The notes under the pieces are model-generated. The model was not told the origin of the DNA and made no database searches. It worked only from the letters and a program-made list of their open reading frames with translations. From Firmicutes bacterium UBA1764 (GTDB lineage Bacteria > Bacillota > Clostridia > Peptostreptococcales > Anaerovoracaceae), in NCBI GenBank assembly GCA_002315535.1, contig DCHA01000057.1, positions 78,281-91,268 of the forward strand: a DNA stretch of 12,988 nucleotides, in the 5' to 3' direction. How positions within the stretch are numbered: the first letter of the stretch is position 1; every line of letters starts with the position of its first letter. Of the stretch, positions 1 to 6,446 are shown one piece after another. A program made the translations under genes and the position numbers.

Positions 1-2
1 GC

Positions 3-152
3 GAGATAAAATCTAAAAATGTGATTTACCGGGGACAAACACAGGAATTGGACAATGGAGTGAATTATATAAATGTGCAGGAATACCTTTCGTATATGGG
101 GGGGATAATAATAAAAAAGCGATCCGGTTGGATCGCTCTTTTTTGTTCGTGA
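3..152 (+). CDS. Possible 3' end of an upstream gene (partial)
   Basis: Only this forward frame is open from the window edge; the other two meet stops within the first 16 bases. It reads about 49 residues with a plausible composition (ending region ...NYINVQEYLSYMGG) and then runs through the G7 tract at 98-104, across the terminator hairpin, to a TGA at 150-152. The residues encoded after the G7 tract come mostly from terminator sequence and look unnatural. If the tract had six Gs, the frame would end at a TAATAA at 106-111, just before the terminator, which is the expected layout. No family could be recognised; the VNYINVQEYLSYMGG pattern only loosely recalls stalk or copper-amine-oxidase-like repeats. 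It could also be non-coding. Confidence 0.35.
   Translation, partial: EIKSKNVIYRGQTQELDNGVNYINVQEYLSYMGGIIIKKRSGWIALFCS
113..144. terminator. Bidirectional rho-independent terminator
   Basis: An 8-bp stem (118-125 with 130-137, GCGATCC core) closes a GGTT loop. It is flanked by A6 at 113-118 and T6 at 139-144, so a U-tract follows the hairpin in both directions. It sits between the possible gene end on the plus strand and the converging Lrp-type gene on the minus strand, and probably serves both. Confidence 0.85.
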
Positions 153-620
153 CTATTTACCTGCAATAGGTACAACGCTGTAGCGTTTTTTACTGCTTGA
201 TAGGATAACGTTGGTTTGACAGTGTCTGACACCGTTAATACTCTTAATCGAAGACATTAACTTTTCCAGGGTTTCTGTGTTCTTCGTTGTTATCTTAAGT
301 GCGTAGTCATACTCTCCTGTAATGTGATGACATTCAAGAATTTCATCTGCATTATCCACGAAAGCCTGCAGCTCTTTTACTGTGCTGCCTGTTGTATTTT
401 CGAGGCTGACAAGCATTAAAACCGATAGCTCCTTCTCCATAGCTGAAGGTTTAATAATTGTTGTGTACTGCTCGATAATATTACTGTTCTCCAGTTTTCT
501 CAATCTTTCTGAAACCGCAGAAAGAGAGAGATTCACTTGTTTTGAGAGGTCCGAAATGGACACTCTTGCGTTATTTTGGAGAACCTCCAAAATTTTTACG
601 TCAATTGAATCTAAAGACAT
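153..620 (-). CDS. Lrp/AsnC family transcriptional regulator
   Basis: This 155-residue protein has the normal length and layout of the Lrp/AsnC family. The N-terminal winged helix-turn-helix spans about residues 4-52: it opens SLDSIDVKILEVLQNNARVS, and the recognition helix lies around LSLSAVSERLRKLE. A linker follows, and then the RAM/AsnC ligand-binding and oligomerisation domain spans about 65-145, with the conserved ITGEYDYALKI segment and the closing GVRHCQTNVIL strand. Such proteins sense amino acids or related metabolites and act as dimers to octamers on DNA. The start is supported by a GGAAGGAAGG-type Shine-Dalgarno just upstream on the minus strand. The gene has its own promoter and is transcribed away from the SLH gene. 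The inverted repeat upstream of its promoter suggests autoregulation, and the shared 400-bp intergenic region makes control of the SLH gene possible; both are inference. The effector cannot be predicted from the sequence. Confidence 0.95.
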   Translation of the reverse strand: MSLDSIDVKILEVLQNNARVSISDLSKQVNLSLSAVSERLRKLENSNIIEQYTTIIKPSAMEKELSVLMLVSLENTTGSTVKELQAFVDNADEILECHHITGEYDYALKITTKNTETLEKLMSSIKSINGVRHCQTNVILSSSKKRYSVVPIAGK

Positions 621-816
621 TCAACCACCTTCCTTCCACTCCAGTTAATAATTTTATCAAAAATTGCAATAGCATTCAAGTTAATTATTTAACAATATAT
701 TAATTTTTATTAATAATTGATAGTTCTAAGGAATGGTTTTTTACGCCGGACGAGGCATTTGTGCGTTTTTCATAGATCGAATTATCACGAATGTGTATAA
801 TAAAAAACCACGAATG
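621..816. other. AT-rich intergenic region between divergent genes
   Basis: There is no credible gene here. The left part (621-730) is very AT-rich and holds the Lrp-type promoter plus short inverted repeats built from TTAATTA and ATTAAT. A weak ACGC/GCGT hairpin with a T-run lies at 743-770. A TATAAT at 796-801 lacks a convincing -35 partner. The right part leads into the 12-bp direct repeat and the SLH gene promoter. Confidence 0.6.
651..679 (-). promoter_or_regulatory. Sigma-A-type promoter of the Lrp-type gene
   Basis: On the minus strand a TTGAAT -35 box (674-679) and a TAAAAT -10 box (651-656) are separated by exactly 17 bases. A TG lies one base before the -10, giving an extended -10. 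Transcription would start about 25 bases before the start codon. A GTTAA-TTAT-TTAAC inverted repeat at 680-693 abuts the -35 box and is a candidate operator. Confidence 0.7.
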
Positions 817-820
817 TGTA
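786..820 (+). repeat. 12-bp direct repeat, two copies 23 bp apart
   Basis: CACGAATGTGTA occurs at 786-797 and again at 809-820. The start-to-start spacing of 23 bp is about two helical turns, so two protein subunits could bind the same face of the DNA. The second copy ends inside the inverted repeat that overlaps the -35 box of the next promoter. This suggests an operator or activator site; the binding protein is unknown, and the neighbouring Lrp-type regulator is one candidate. Confidence 0.6.
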
Positions 821-858
821 AAGTAAATCTTTACAAAACCTTTTAATTATGCTATACA
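817..858 (+). promoter_or_regulatory. SLH gene promoter with overlapping inverted repeat
   Basis: The -35 box TTTACA (830-835) and the -10 box TATACA (853-858) are separated by 17 bases. TGC precedes the -10, so it is an extended -10. The inverted repeat TGTAAAG-TAAAT-CTTTACA (817-835) includes the whole -35 box and would block RNA polymerase if bound by a repressor. The predicted transcript start near 865 falls almost at the first base of the folded leader. Confidence 0.65.
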
Positions 859-866
859 TTGCACCT

Positions 867-935
867 GAAGTATACAGGATAGGCGACTGCGCTAAGGTTG
901 CCACTGCCGGAGAAGCAATCCAGCAGGGATACTTC
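867..935 (+). ncRNA. Structured 5' leader (three-way junction), riboswitch-like, unassigned
   Basis: Manual pairing gives a closed three-way junction. P1 is 867-873 with 929-935 (GAAGTAT/ATACTTC, 7 bp). P2 is 882-887 with 897-902 (GGCGAC/GTTGCC, 6 bp including one G-U) with a 9-base loop. P3 is 904-907 with 923-926, then a 1x1 mismatch, then 909-911 with 919-921, closing a 7-base loop. The junction strands are 874-881, A903 and 927-928. A U-rich run (936-945) follows P1, so a terminator role is possible. I compared it from memory with the conserved cores of purine, TPP, cobalamin, fluoride, c-di-GMP-I and Mn riboswitches and found no match. The fold is by eye, with no energy or covariation data. 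Confidence 0.45.
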
Positions 936-950
936 TTGTCTTTTTCACTG

Positions 951-984
951 TAGGCGACTATACTGAATCTATATAAGATTCTTC
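951..984 (+). promoter_or_regulatory. Downstream leader: repeat of TAGGCGACT and a small hairpin
   Basis: TAGGCGACT at 951-959 repeats the 9-mer at 880-888 that forms the 5' arm of P2. The following TATACT (959-964) can pair with AGTATA (869-874) inside the P1 arm. GAATCT-ATATA-AGATTC (965-981) forms a perfect 6-bp hairpin. The SLH gene Shine-Dalgarno, AAAGGAG, lies downstream at 1011-1017. Confidence 0.4.
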
Positions 985-1024
985 AAAAATCATCTAAAGA
1001 AAGGTAACTGAAAGGAGAAAAACC

Positions 1025-2302
1025 ATGAAGTTTTTTATTCGCATAATCAGTGTTGTACTTGCACTGTGCCTTATGCTCTCAGCCACTCTTTGCGTGAGCG
1101 CTGCAGAGAAATCCACCAATACCATTGACCGCTTTATTGATATTAACAAAAGTGCGTGGTACTTCGACAGTGTTCGATTTTGCGTCGAAAACAACTTGAT
1201 GGACGGTGTATCAAACAGCTCCTTTGCGCCTGAAGGTACTGCCACCAGAGCTCAGATTGTGACGGTCCTCTACCGTATGGCCGGTGAACCTGAAGTTAAG
1301 AACGACAATATTTTTAGCGATGTTCCCTCTGGCAGCTATTATGAGAAGGCTGTGGTTTGGGCCGCAGGCAAGGGCATTGTATCCGGATACGGAAACGGAA
1401 AATTCGGTCCAGACGATCCTATTATCAGAGAGGAGCTTGCGGTAATTATGCACCGATATGCAATCTGCAAAGAATATGATGTAAGTATCGGTGAAAGCAC
1501 CAACATTCTGGACTATGACGATGTTTTCGATATCAGCAGCTGGGCCGTATCCGCTTTCCAGTGGACCTGCGGTACCGGCATTATGAGCGGCTGCGATATG
1601 ATGCTGCGTCCACATGACACCGCTACTCGTGCCGAGATTGCGTCTGTACTCAAGAAAGCCTACACCGAATTCGAAAAAATGGATAATGGTGGCGTAAATG
1701 TTCGTCCGATTGCCGGCGGCTGGTCAATAAACACTGAGTTTACTCTGGCTGAAATTCCGCAGAGTGCCGCTGCTGCATTTACCGCCGCTACTGAAAATCT
1801 TTTGGGTATGAAATACACCCCCGTTGCATATCTGGGAATTCAGGTTGTGGCAGGTCGCAACTATGCATTCCTTTGCACATCCACAAGCGTAACAGCGAAG
1901 CCTGAAACCGGATTGTGCGTTGTAGTTGTCTATCAGAGTTTATCCGGAGAGTCAAGCATTCTGCGGATTAACGAGATAAATAGCATGGTCATCGCAGATG
2001 AAACTGAGCTGAACTTCAGCGGCGTCAAAGCCGGTGGCTGGAATGTCAGCAGTGCAGTTGCTTCACCGCTCCCAGCGGCAGTACAGAAAGCCTTTGATAC
2101 CGCTACAGGCGAGCTTGTTGGTGTTGGTTACAAGCCGGTGGCATATCTGGCAAGTCAAGTAGTGGCCGGCATCAACTATGCTGTTCTCTGCACCGCAACT
2201 ACAGTTACGGCAGAGCCTGTGACAGTTCCGGCACTTGTCATTGTTTATGCTACTCCGGATGGCAGTGCGAAGCTGACCCATATTGCGCCATTTACAATTT
2301 AA
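1025..2302 (+). CDS. Secreted SLH-domain protein with two cystatin-like QVVAG repeats
   Basis: The 425-residue protein begins with a classical signal peptide (Lys2, hydrophobic core to about residue 22, likely cleavage after VSAA near 26-27). Three SLH domains follow at about 35-87, 94-148 and 160-213. They carry the usual TRAQ, IREE and TRAE motifs, and the third is the most divergent. SLH domains hold proteins on the cell wall by binding secondary wall polymers. The remaining half is two repeats of about 90-105 residues, at roughly 230-320 and 335-425. Each opens with GGW, has an amphipathic helix (AAAAFTAATENLLG; VQKAFDTATGELVG), a KYTPVAYL or YKPVAYL strand, then QVVAG-x-NYA (273-277 and 378-382), and closing beta strands. 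GG before a helix followed by QVVAG is the cystatin inhibitor signature, so a surface protease inhibitor is possible but unproven. The start is set by AAAGGAG at 1011-1017. The gene appears monocistronic. Confidence 0.9.
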   Translation: MKFFIRIISVVLALCLMLSATLCVSAAEKSTNTIDRFIDINKSAWYFDSVRFCVENNLMDGVSNSSFAPEGTATRAQIVTVLYRMAGEPEVKNDNIFSDVPSGSYYEKAVVWAAGKGIVSGYGNGKFGPDDPIIREELAVIMHRYAICKEYDVSIGESTNILDYDDVFDISSWAVSAFQWTCGTGIMSGCDMMLRPHDTATRAEIASVLKKAYTEFEKMDNGGVNVRPIAGGWSINTEFTLAEIPQSAAAAFTAATENLLGMKYTPVAYLGIQVVAGRNYAFLCTSTSVTAKPETGLCVVVVYQSLSGESSILRINEINSMVIADETELNFSGVKAGGWNVSSAVASPLPAAVQKAFDTATGELVGVGYKPVAYLASQVVAGINYAVLCTATTVTAEPVTVPALVIVYATPDGSAKLTHIAPFTI

Positions 2303-2329
2303 TAGCGCATAGTAAACGATATTTTTAAT

Positions 2330-2356
2330 AGCAGGTCACATTTGACCTGCTTTTCG
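2330..2356 (+). terminator. Rho-independent terminator after the SLH gene
   Basis: A perfect 9-bp stem (AGCAGGTCA 2330-2338 with TGACCTGCT 2343-2351) with a CATT loop is followed by TTTT. It lies 28 bases past the stop codon and separates the SLH gene from the glnS operon. Confidence 0.85.
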
Positions 2357-2412
2357 TTTATCTTGATTTACGAAGAAAAGTTCTGTGACTCATAGATAAT
2401 AATCTACTTTCT

Positions 2413-2421
2413 TGTTATAAT
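2413..2421 (+). promoter_or_regulatory. Extended -10 promoter of the glnS operon
   Basis: A consensus TATAAT (2416-2421) is preceded by TGT, giving an extended -10 element. The -35 region around 2393-2398 (TAGATA) is poor, which extended -10 promoters tolerate. Transcription near 2428 would leave a leader of only about 30 bases, so there is no room for a T-box or riboswitch before glnS. Confidence 0.65.
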
Positions 2422-2458
2422 AGAGTGTTAGATTATGTGGTCGAAGGAGGCCTTTTAT

Positions 2459-4090
2459 ATGGAAAGCAATTTTATTCATGACATTATTGACAAGGACTTA
2501 GAAGAGGGAAAGTACACCCACGAGATTACAACACGTTTCCCGCCGGAGCCAAATGGCTATCTGCACATTGGTCACTGCAAGTCGATCTGTCTTAACTTCG
2601 GCACTGCTAAGAAATATGGTGGTAAGTGCAATCTCAGATATGATGATACAAACCCGGTTAACGAGGATGATGAATTCGTAGGATCCATCGAGGAAGACGT
2701 TAAGTGGCTTGGTTTCTCCTGGGATAATTTAAATAAGGCATCTAATTATTTTGACAAGATGTATGAATGCGCTGTCCAGCTGATTAAGCTTGGAAAGGCA
2801 TATATTTGTGAATACTCTGCAGATCAGATCAGAGAAACAAGAGGAACTCTTACCGAGCCGGGAAAGAATTCTCCTTGGAGAGACAGAAGCGTAGAAGAGA
2901 ATCTCGCAATTTTCGAAGATATGAAGAATGGCAAGTATGCGGACGGAGAAAGAGTTCTTCGTGCAAAGATTGACATGGCTTCTCCAAATATGAACATGCG
3001 AGATCCTGTAATTTACCGTGTAATGCATGTTACACATCAGAACACAGGAGACAAGTGGTGCATCTATCCTATGTACGATTTCGCTCATCCTCTCGAGGAT
3101 GCTATCGAAGGAATCACCCACTCACTTTGCACTCTCGAATTTGAGGATCACAGACCGTTCTATAACTGGGTTCTTGAATCACTCGGTTGGAAGGAAGCTC
3201 CTCAGCAGATCGAATTTGCAAAGCTCAATCTCACCAATACCATCATGAGCAAGCGTAATATTAAAAAGCTCGTTCTTGAAGGCAATGCTGAGGGCTGGGA
3301 TGATCCAAGGCTTTGCACCATCGCAGGAATGCGCAGAAGAGGATATACTCCGGCCGCACTCAGAAATTTCTGTGATGCTATCGGCGTTGCAAAGGCAAAC
3401 TCTCTTATTGATATGAGCCAGCTTGAAGTATTCGTTCGCGACGACTTAAACGGCAAGGTTGATAACAAGATGGTTGTTTTAAAGCCGCTCAAGCTGATAA
3501 TCGATAACTATCCGGAAGGACAGATTGAAATGCTCCCTATCGAGAACAATCCGGCTGATGAAAATTCCGGAGTTCGCGAAATTCCGTTTGGCCGCGAGCT
3601 TTACGTAGAGCAGGATGACTTTATGGAGGTTCCTGCGAAGAAGTATTTCAGACTCTTCCCGGGCAATGAGGTTAGACTTAAGAATGCATACTTTGTAACC
3701 TGCAACAGCATCGTTAAGGACGAGGCAGGAAACGTTACAGAGCTTCACTGCACATACGATCCGGACACAAAGTCAGGAACTCCGGGCGCAGACGCTCGCA
3801 AGGTAAAGGGCACTATCCACTGGGTAGAGGCAAGCACTGCTGTTGACCTTCCGGTTCGCCAGTATGGCTACCTTGCATATCCAAATGAAGAGACCGGAAA
3901 GAACGAATTTGATCCTGCATCAAGAGAGGATCTCGTTGTTAAGGGCGAGCCAGGCCTTAAGGATGCTAATCCGGGCGAGCGCTTCCAGTTCTTCAGAAAC
4001 GGATACTATATTTGTGACACAGTATTAAGCAAGCCGGGGGCTCCGGTATTTAACCAGATTGTTGGACTCAAGTCCTCCTGGAAGAAATAG
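2459..4090 (+). CDS. glnS: Glutaminyl-tRNA synthetase
   Basis: This cytoplasmic class I enzyme charges tRNA-Gln with glutamine using ATP. The 543-residue protein closely follows the E. coli GlnRS pattern from memory along its whole length (family about 550). The HIGH motif is at 36-39 within PEPNGYLHIGH, and DDTNP follows. The acceptor-binding part has RGTLTEPGKNSPWRDRS, and the KMSKS-type loop is MSKR at 263-266. The C-terminal beta-barrel anticodon-binding domains run to the end. The ATG at 2459 is chosen because AAGGAGG (2444-2450) sits 8 bases before it; an in-frame ATG at 2435 would add 8 non-homologous residues and place the ribosome site inside the gene. Many Firmicutes lack GlnRS and make Gln-tRNA by transamidation, so its presence is informative about the lineage. 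It is first in a likely five-gene operon, 4 bases before truA. Confidence 0.97.
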   Translation: MESNFIHDIIDKDLEEGKYTHEITTRFPPEPNGYLHIGHCKSICLNFGTAKKYGGKCNLRYDDTNPVNEDDEFVGSIEEDVKWLGFSWDNLNKASNYFDKMYECAVQLIKLGKAYICEYSADQIRETRGTLTEPGKNSPWRDRSVEENLAIFEDMKNGKYADGERVLRAKIDMASPNMNMRDPVIYRVMHVTHQNTGDKWCIYPMYDFAHPLEDAIEGITHSLCTLEFEDHRPFYNWVLESLGWKEAPQQIEFAKLNLTNTIMSKRNIKKLVLEGNAEGWDDPRLCTIAGMRRRGYTPAALRNFCDAIGVAKANSLIDMSQLEVFVRDDLNGKVDNKMVVLKPLKLIIDNYPEGQIEMLPIENNPADENSGVREIPFGRELYVEQDDFMEVPAKKYFRLFPGNEVRLKNAYFVTCNSIVKDEAGNVTELHCTYDPDTKSGTPGADARKVKGTIHWVEASTAVDLPVRQYGYLAYPNEETGKNEFDPASREDLVVKGEPGLKDANPGERFQFFRNGYYICDTVLSKPGAPVFNQIVGLKSSWKK

Positions 4091-4094
4091 AGTA

Positions 4095-4874
4095 TTGAGA
4101 AACATTAAATTAGTAATTCAATATGACGGGACGAATTTTGCTGGGTGGCAGCGCCAAAAGGATGGCGTTCGCACAGTGCAGGGCGTGCTAGAGGATGCTT
4201 TAAGTCTTGCCTGCAGACAGGAGGTTAAGGTCGAGGGCAGCAGCCGCACAGATGCGGGGGTTCATGCGTTTGGACTTTGCGCAAGCATGCTTCTCCCGGA
4301 CGACGGGATCCCGACCGATAAAATCCCAAAGGCGACGAATGATATTTTGGCCTTTGACAAGCTCGAGGGCATAGGCGATATCAAGATTGTCAGTGCAACC
4401 GAGATGCCGGAGGGCTTCCATGCCCGCCACAGCGCCAAGGGTAAGCGATACATTTACCGCATATATAACTGCGAGGAAAAATCACCCTTCAGACGCAGTC
4501 AGTTTTATCAGGTTGCAAAGCCGCTTGATCTTGAGCGAATGAGAAAGGCCTGCGAGTACATCAAGGGCACTCACGATTTCAAATGCTTTGAGACAAGCAG
4601 CAACAGTCCGAGAGAAACGACGGTCAGAACTATATTCGAGCTTGATGTATTAAAGAACGCCGTGTCAGACAAGGCCTTTCAATACACAGTAGTTGTTGAG
4701 GGCGACGGCTTTCTTTACAACATGGTCCGCATCATAGTGGGCACCCTCGTTGAGATCGGGCTTGGCAAGATGGAGCCTGAGAATGTTAAGGCCATCATAG
4801 AAAGTAAGGACAGGGGCAATGCAGGCCATACCGCTCCGCCGCAGGGCCTCTACCTTGATGAAGTGTTTTATTAA
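4095..4874 (+). CDS. truA: tRNA pseudouridine(38-40) synthase TruA
   Basis: TruA converts U38, U39 and U40 in the anticodon arm of many tRNAs to pseudouridine. The 259-residue protein has the family opening IKLVIQYDGTNFAGWQRQ. The catalytic motif RTDAGVHA carries the nucleophilic Asp53, and the C-terminal half has GDGFLYNMVRIIVGTL and the closing RGNAGHTAPPQGLYLDEVFY. No ATG lies near the N-terminus. I chose TTG at 4095 because it gives a normal-length N-terminus (MRNIKLVIQYDG) just after the glnS stop. Further in-frame TTG codons at 4059 and 4062 would overlap glnS and add about 12 unrelated residues. The ribosome site is weak (GGAAG around 4080), so translational coupling to glnS is likely. 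Co-transcription with glnS joins two tRNA functions. Confidence 0.93.
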   Translation: MRNIKLVIQYDGTNFAGWQRQKDGVRTVQGVLEDALSLACRQEVKVEGSSRTDAGVHAFGLCASMLLPDDGIPTDKIPKATNDILAFDKLEGIGDIKIVSATEMPEGFHARHSAKGKRYIYRIYNCEEKSPFRRSQFYQVAKPLDLERMRKACEYIKGTHDFKCFETSSNSPRETTVRTIFELDVLKNAVSDKAFQYTVVVEGDGFLYNMVRIIVGTLVEIGLGKMEPENVKAIIESKDRGNAGHTAPPQGLYLDEVFY

Positions 4875-4898
4875 TTAAAGATATAGGAGAAAATTCTA

Positions 4899-5348
4899 AT
4901 GGAAAACAACAGACCTTCTTGGGATGAATACTTTATGGATATGGCAGAGCTTGCCAGAAGACGTACTACCTGCCTTCGCAGAGGTGTAGGCGCTGTAATC
5001 GTAAAGGATAACAGAGTAGTCGCAACAGGATATAACGGAACTCCAAAGGGAATTTCACATTGCTCAGAAGCAGGCTGCCTCAGAGAAAAGCTCAATGTTC
5101 CCTCCGGCCAGCGCCACGAGCTTTGCCGCGGACTTCATGCAGAGCAGAACGCAATCATTCAGGCCGCATGCACAGGCGCATCTGTTGAGGGCGCAACCCT
5201 GTACTGCACAACTCAGCCTTGCGCAATTTGCACAAAGATGATTATTAACGCAGGCATTAAAAGAATAGTAATAAAGGAAAGCTATCCTGATGAGCTCGGA
5301 CAGGCAATGATCGCAGAGTCCGGAATTCAGGTAGACATTTTAGAATAG
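4899..5348 (+). CDS. comEB: dCMP deaminase (ComEB-type, zinc-dependent)
   Basis: The enzyme deaminates dCMP to dUMP, the precursor of dTMP. The 149-residue protein is a complete cytidine/deoxycytidylate deaminase fold. It opens with RPSWDEYFMDMAELARRRTT, typical of the family. The zinc site is seen as HAE (His80, catalytic Glu82) and PCAIC (Cys108, Cys111). The insert HCSEAGCLREK is the variable region found in dCMP deaminases of the ComEB group. AGGAG lies about 9 bases before the ATG, and the gap after truA is 24 bases. The order comEB-wecA-wecB recurs in Firmicutes (from general knowledge). The link with DNA uptake implied by the name ComE is historical and not supported here. Confidence 0.93.
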   Translation: MENNRPSWDEYFMDMAELARRRTTCLRRGVGAVIVKDNRVVATGYNGTPKGISHCSEAGCLREKLNVPSGQRHELCRGLHAEQNAIIQAACTGASVEGATLYCTTQPCAICTKMIINAGIKRIVIKESYPDELGQAMIAESGIQVDILE

Positions 5349-6446
5349 ATGATTATACAGTGTTTGAAGGCGTTTCTGCTTGCCGCAATTGTTACCGCGG
5401 CGCTGACGCCTATTGCAATAAAAATAGCCCCAAAGCTCGGGCTCATGGATGTTCCAAAGGACGGACGCAGAATGCACGACAAGCCTATTCCAAGAATAGG
5501 CGGCATTTGCATTTTTATCGGCATGCTCGTTGCAATTTTGGCTTTCGTTCCGAGAACTGAAGGCACTGCCGGAGAGCGCCAGGTTATAGGTTTCCTCGTC
5601 GGCGCCGCAATGATAGTGCTGCTTGGAATAATTGATGACTTTAAGAGTCTTCCCGCAAAGGTAAAGCTCCTTGGCCAGATTATCTGTGCCATCGTGCCTT
5701 GCTTTTTCAGCGTAAGAATCTTTGCCATTTCGAATTTCTTTAGCGGTGGCTACTTCGTATTTCCGAAGTGGTTCGCGGTTATACTCACAGTATTTTGGAT
5801 AGTCGGAATCACCAATACCATCAATCTTATTGACGGCCTTGACGGCCTTGCTGCCGGAGTCTCCTGCATCAGCTGCTTTGCGGTTGCATATACCAGCTAT
5901 CTTGCCGGAAGACCCGAGACCTGCCAGCTTGTTCTTGCTATTGCCGGAGCAGCCTTTGGCTTCCTGATTTTCAACTTCCATCCCGCAAAAGTATTCATGG
6001 GCGACGCAGGCTCAATGCTTCTTGGATACAGCCTTGCGACCATGTCTCTTATCGGAGTTTCCTCGACAAAGGGAACAGTACTCTTTGTAAGCTTTATTCC
6101 GCTTATTATATTGGCTCTGCCGATATTTGATACAAGCTTTGCAATTCTTCGCAGAGTCGCAAACCACAAACCAATCATGTCTCCGGACAAGGGGCATCTT
6201 CATCACAGAATCATGGCTTTAGGCTTCGGCCAGGCCAGAGCAGTACTCGCCCTTTACTGCATTTCAGCAATCATGGGCGTTGCAGGAATCCTGTGGACGC
6301 TGCACATGAGACTCGAGGCAATCATCCTTGCGATAATCGGCGCAACCCTGATCTTCGTATTCCTCGGAATCGATCCCCTCAAGCCCGCCCCCACACACGA
6401 AGAGCCTGATACTGAAGAATCTGATACTAAGGATATTAATATATGA
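5349..6446 (+). CDS. wecA: Undecaprenyl-phosphate N-acetylhexosamine-1-phosphate transferase (WecA/TagO-like)
   Basis: This polytopic membrane enzyme transfers GlcNAc-1-phosphate from UDP-GlcNAc to undecaprenyl phosphate, the first step of a wall glycopolymer such as a teichoic acid or secondary wall polymer. The 365 residues contain about ten hydrophobic segments and the superfamily motifs. These are Asp-Asp at 96-97 (IDDFKSLPAK), NTINLIDGLDGLAAG at 156-170, MGDAGSMLLG at 217-226, and the cytosolic HLHHR (283-287), which is typical of WecA/TagO rather than MraY. The C-terminal tail after residue 345 is acidic and proline-rich. The ATG follows the comEB stop with no gap and has no good ribosome site of its own, so translation is probably coupled. 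MraY itself is less likely given the wecB neighbour and the HxHHR motif. Confidence 0.92.
   Translation: MIIQCLKAFLLAAIVTAALTPIAIKIAPKLGLMDVPKDGRRMHDKPIPRIGGICIFIGMLVAILAFVPRTEGTAGERQVIGFLVGAAMIVLLGIIDDFKSLPAKVKLLGQIICAIVPCFFSVRIFAISNFFSGGYFVFPKWFAVILTVFWIVGITNTINLIDGLDGLAAGVSCISCFAVAYTSYLAGRPETCQLVLAIAGAAFGFLIFNFHPAKVFMGDAGSMLLGYSLATMSLIGVSSTKGTVLFVSFIPLIILALPIFDTSFAILRRVANHKPIMSPDKGHLHHRIMALGFGQARAVLALYCISAIMGVAGILWTLHMRLEAIILAIIGATLIFVFLGIDPLKPAPTHEEPDTEESDTKDINI

Noticed and set aside
796..801. TATAAT as a second promoter for the SLH gene
   Set aside because: No acceptable -35 box lies 16-18 bases upstream, and the promoter at 830-858 fits better with the leader fold.
895..915. Cobalamin riboswitch suggested by GCCACTGCC
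   Set aside because: The 9-base similarity to the B12-box region is isolated. The other conserved segments and the roughly 200-base length are missing.
1211..1615. 134-residue minus-strand frame inside the SLH gene
   Set aside because: It is antisense to a clear signal-peptide/SLH gene and shows no family motif or ribosome site.
2435..2458. Upstream in-frame ATG start for glnS
   Set aside because: The AAGGAGG site lies between this ATG and the one at 2459, and the extra residues do not resemble GlnRS N-termini.
5340..5981. 213-residue open frame on the minus strand inside wecA
   Set aside because: It lies fully antisense to a well-supported gene, has a composition dominated by Lys, Asn and Gly, no recognisable domain and no ribosome site. 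It is a by-product of wecA codon use.
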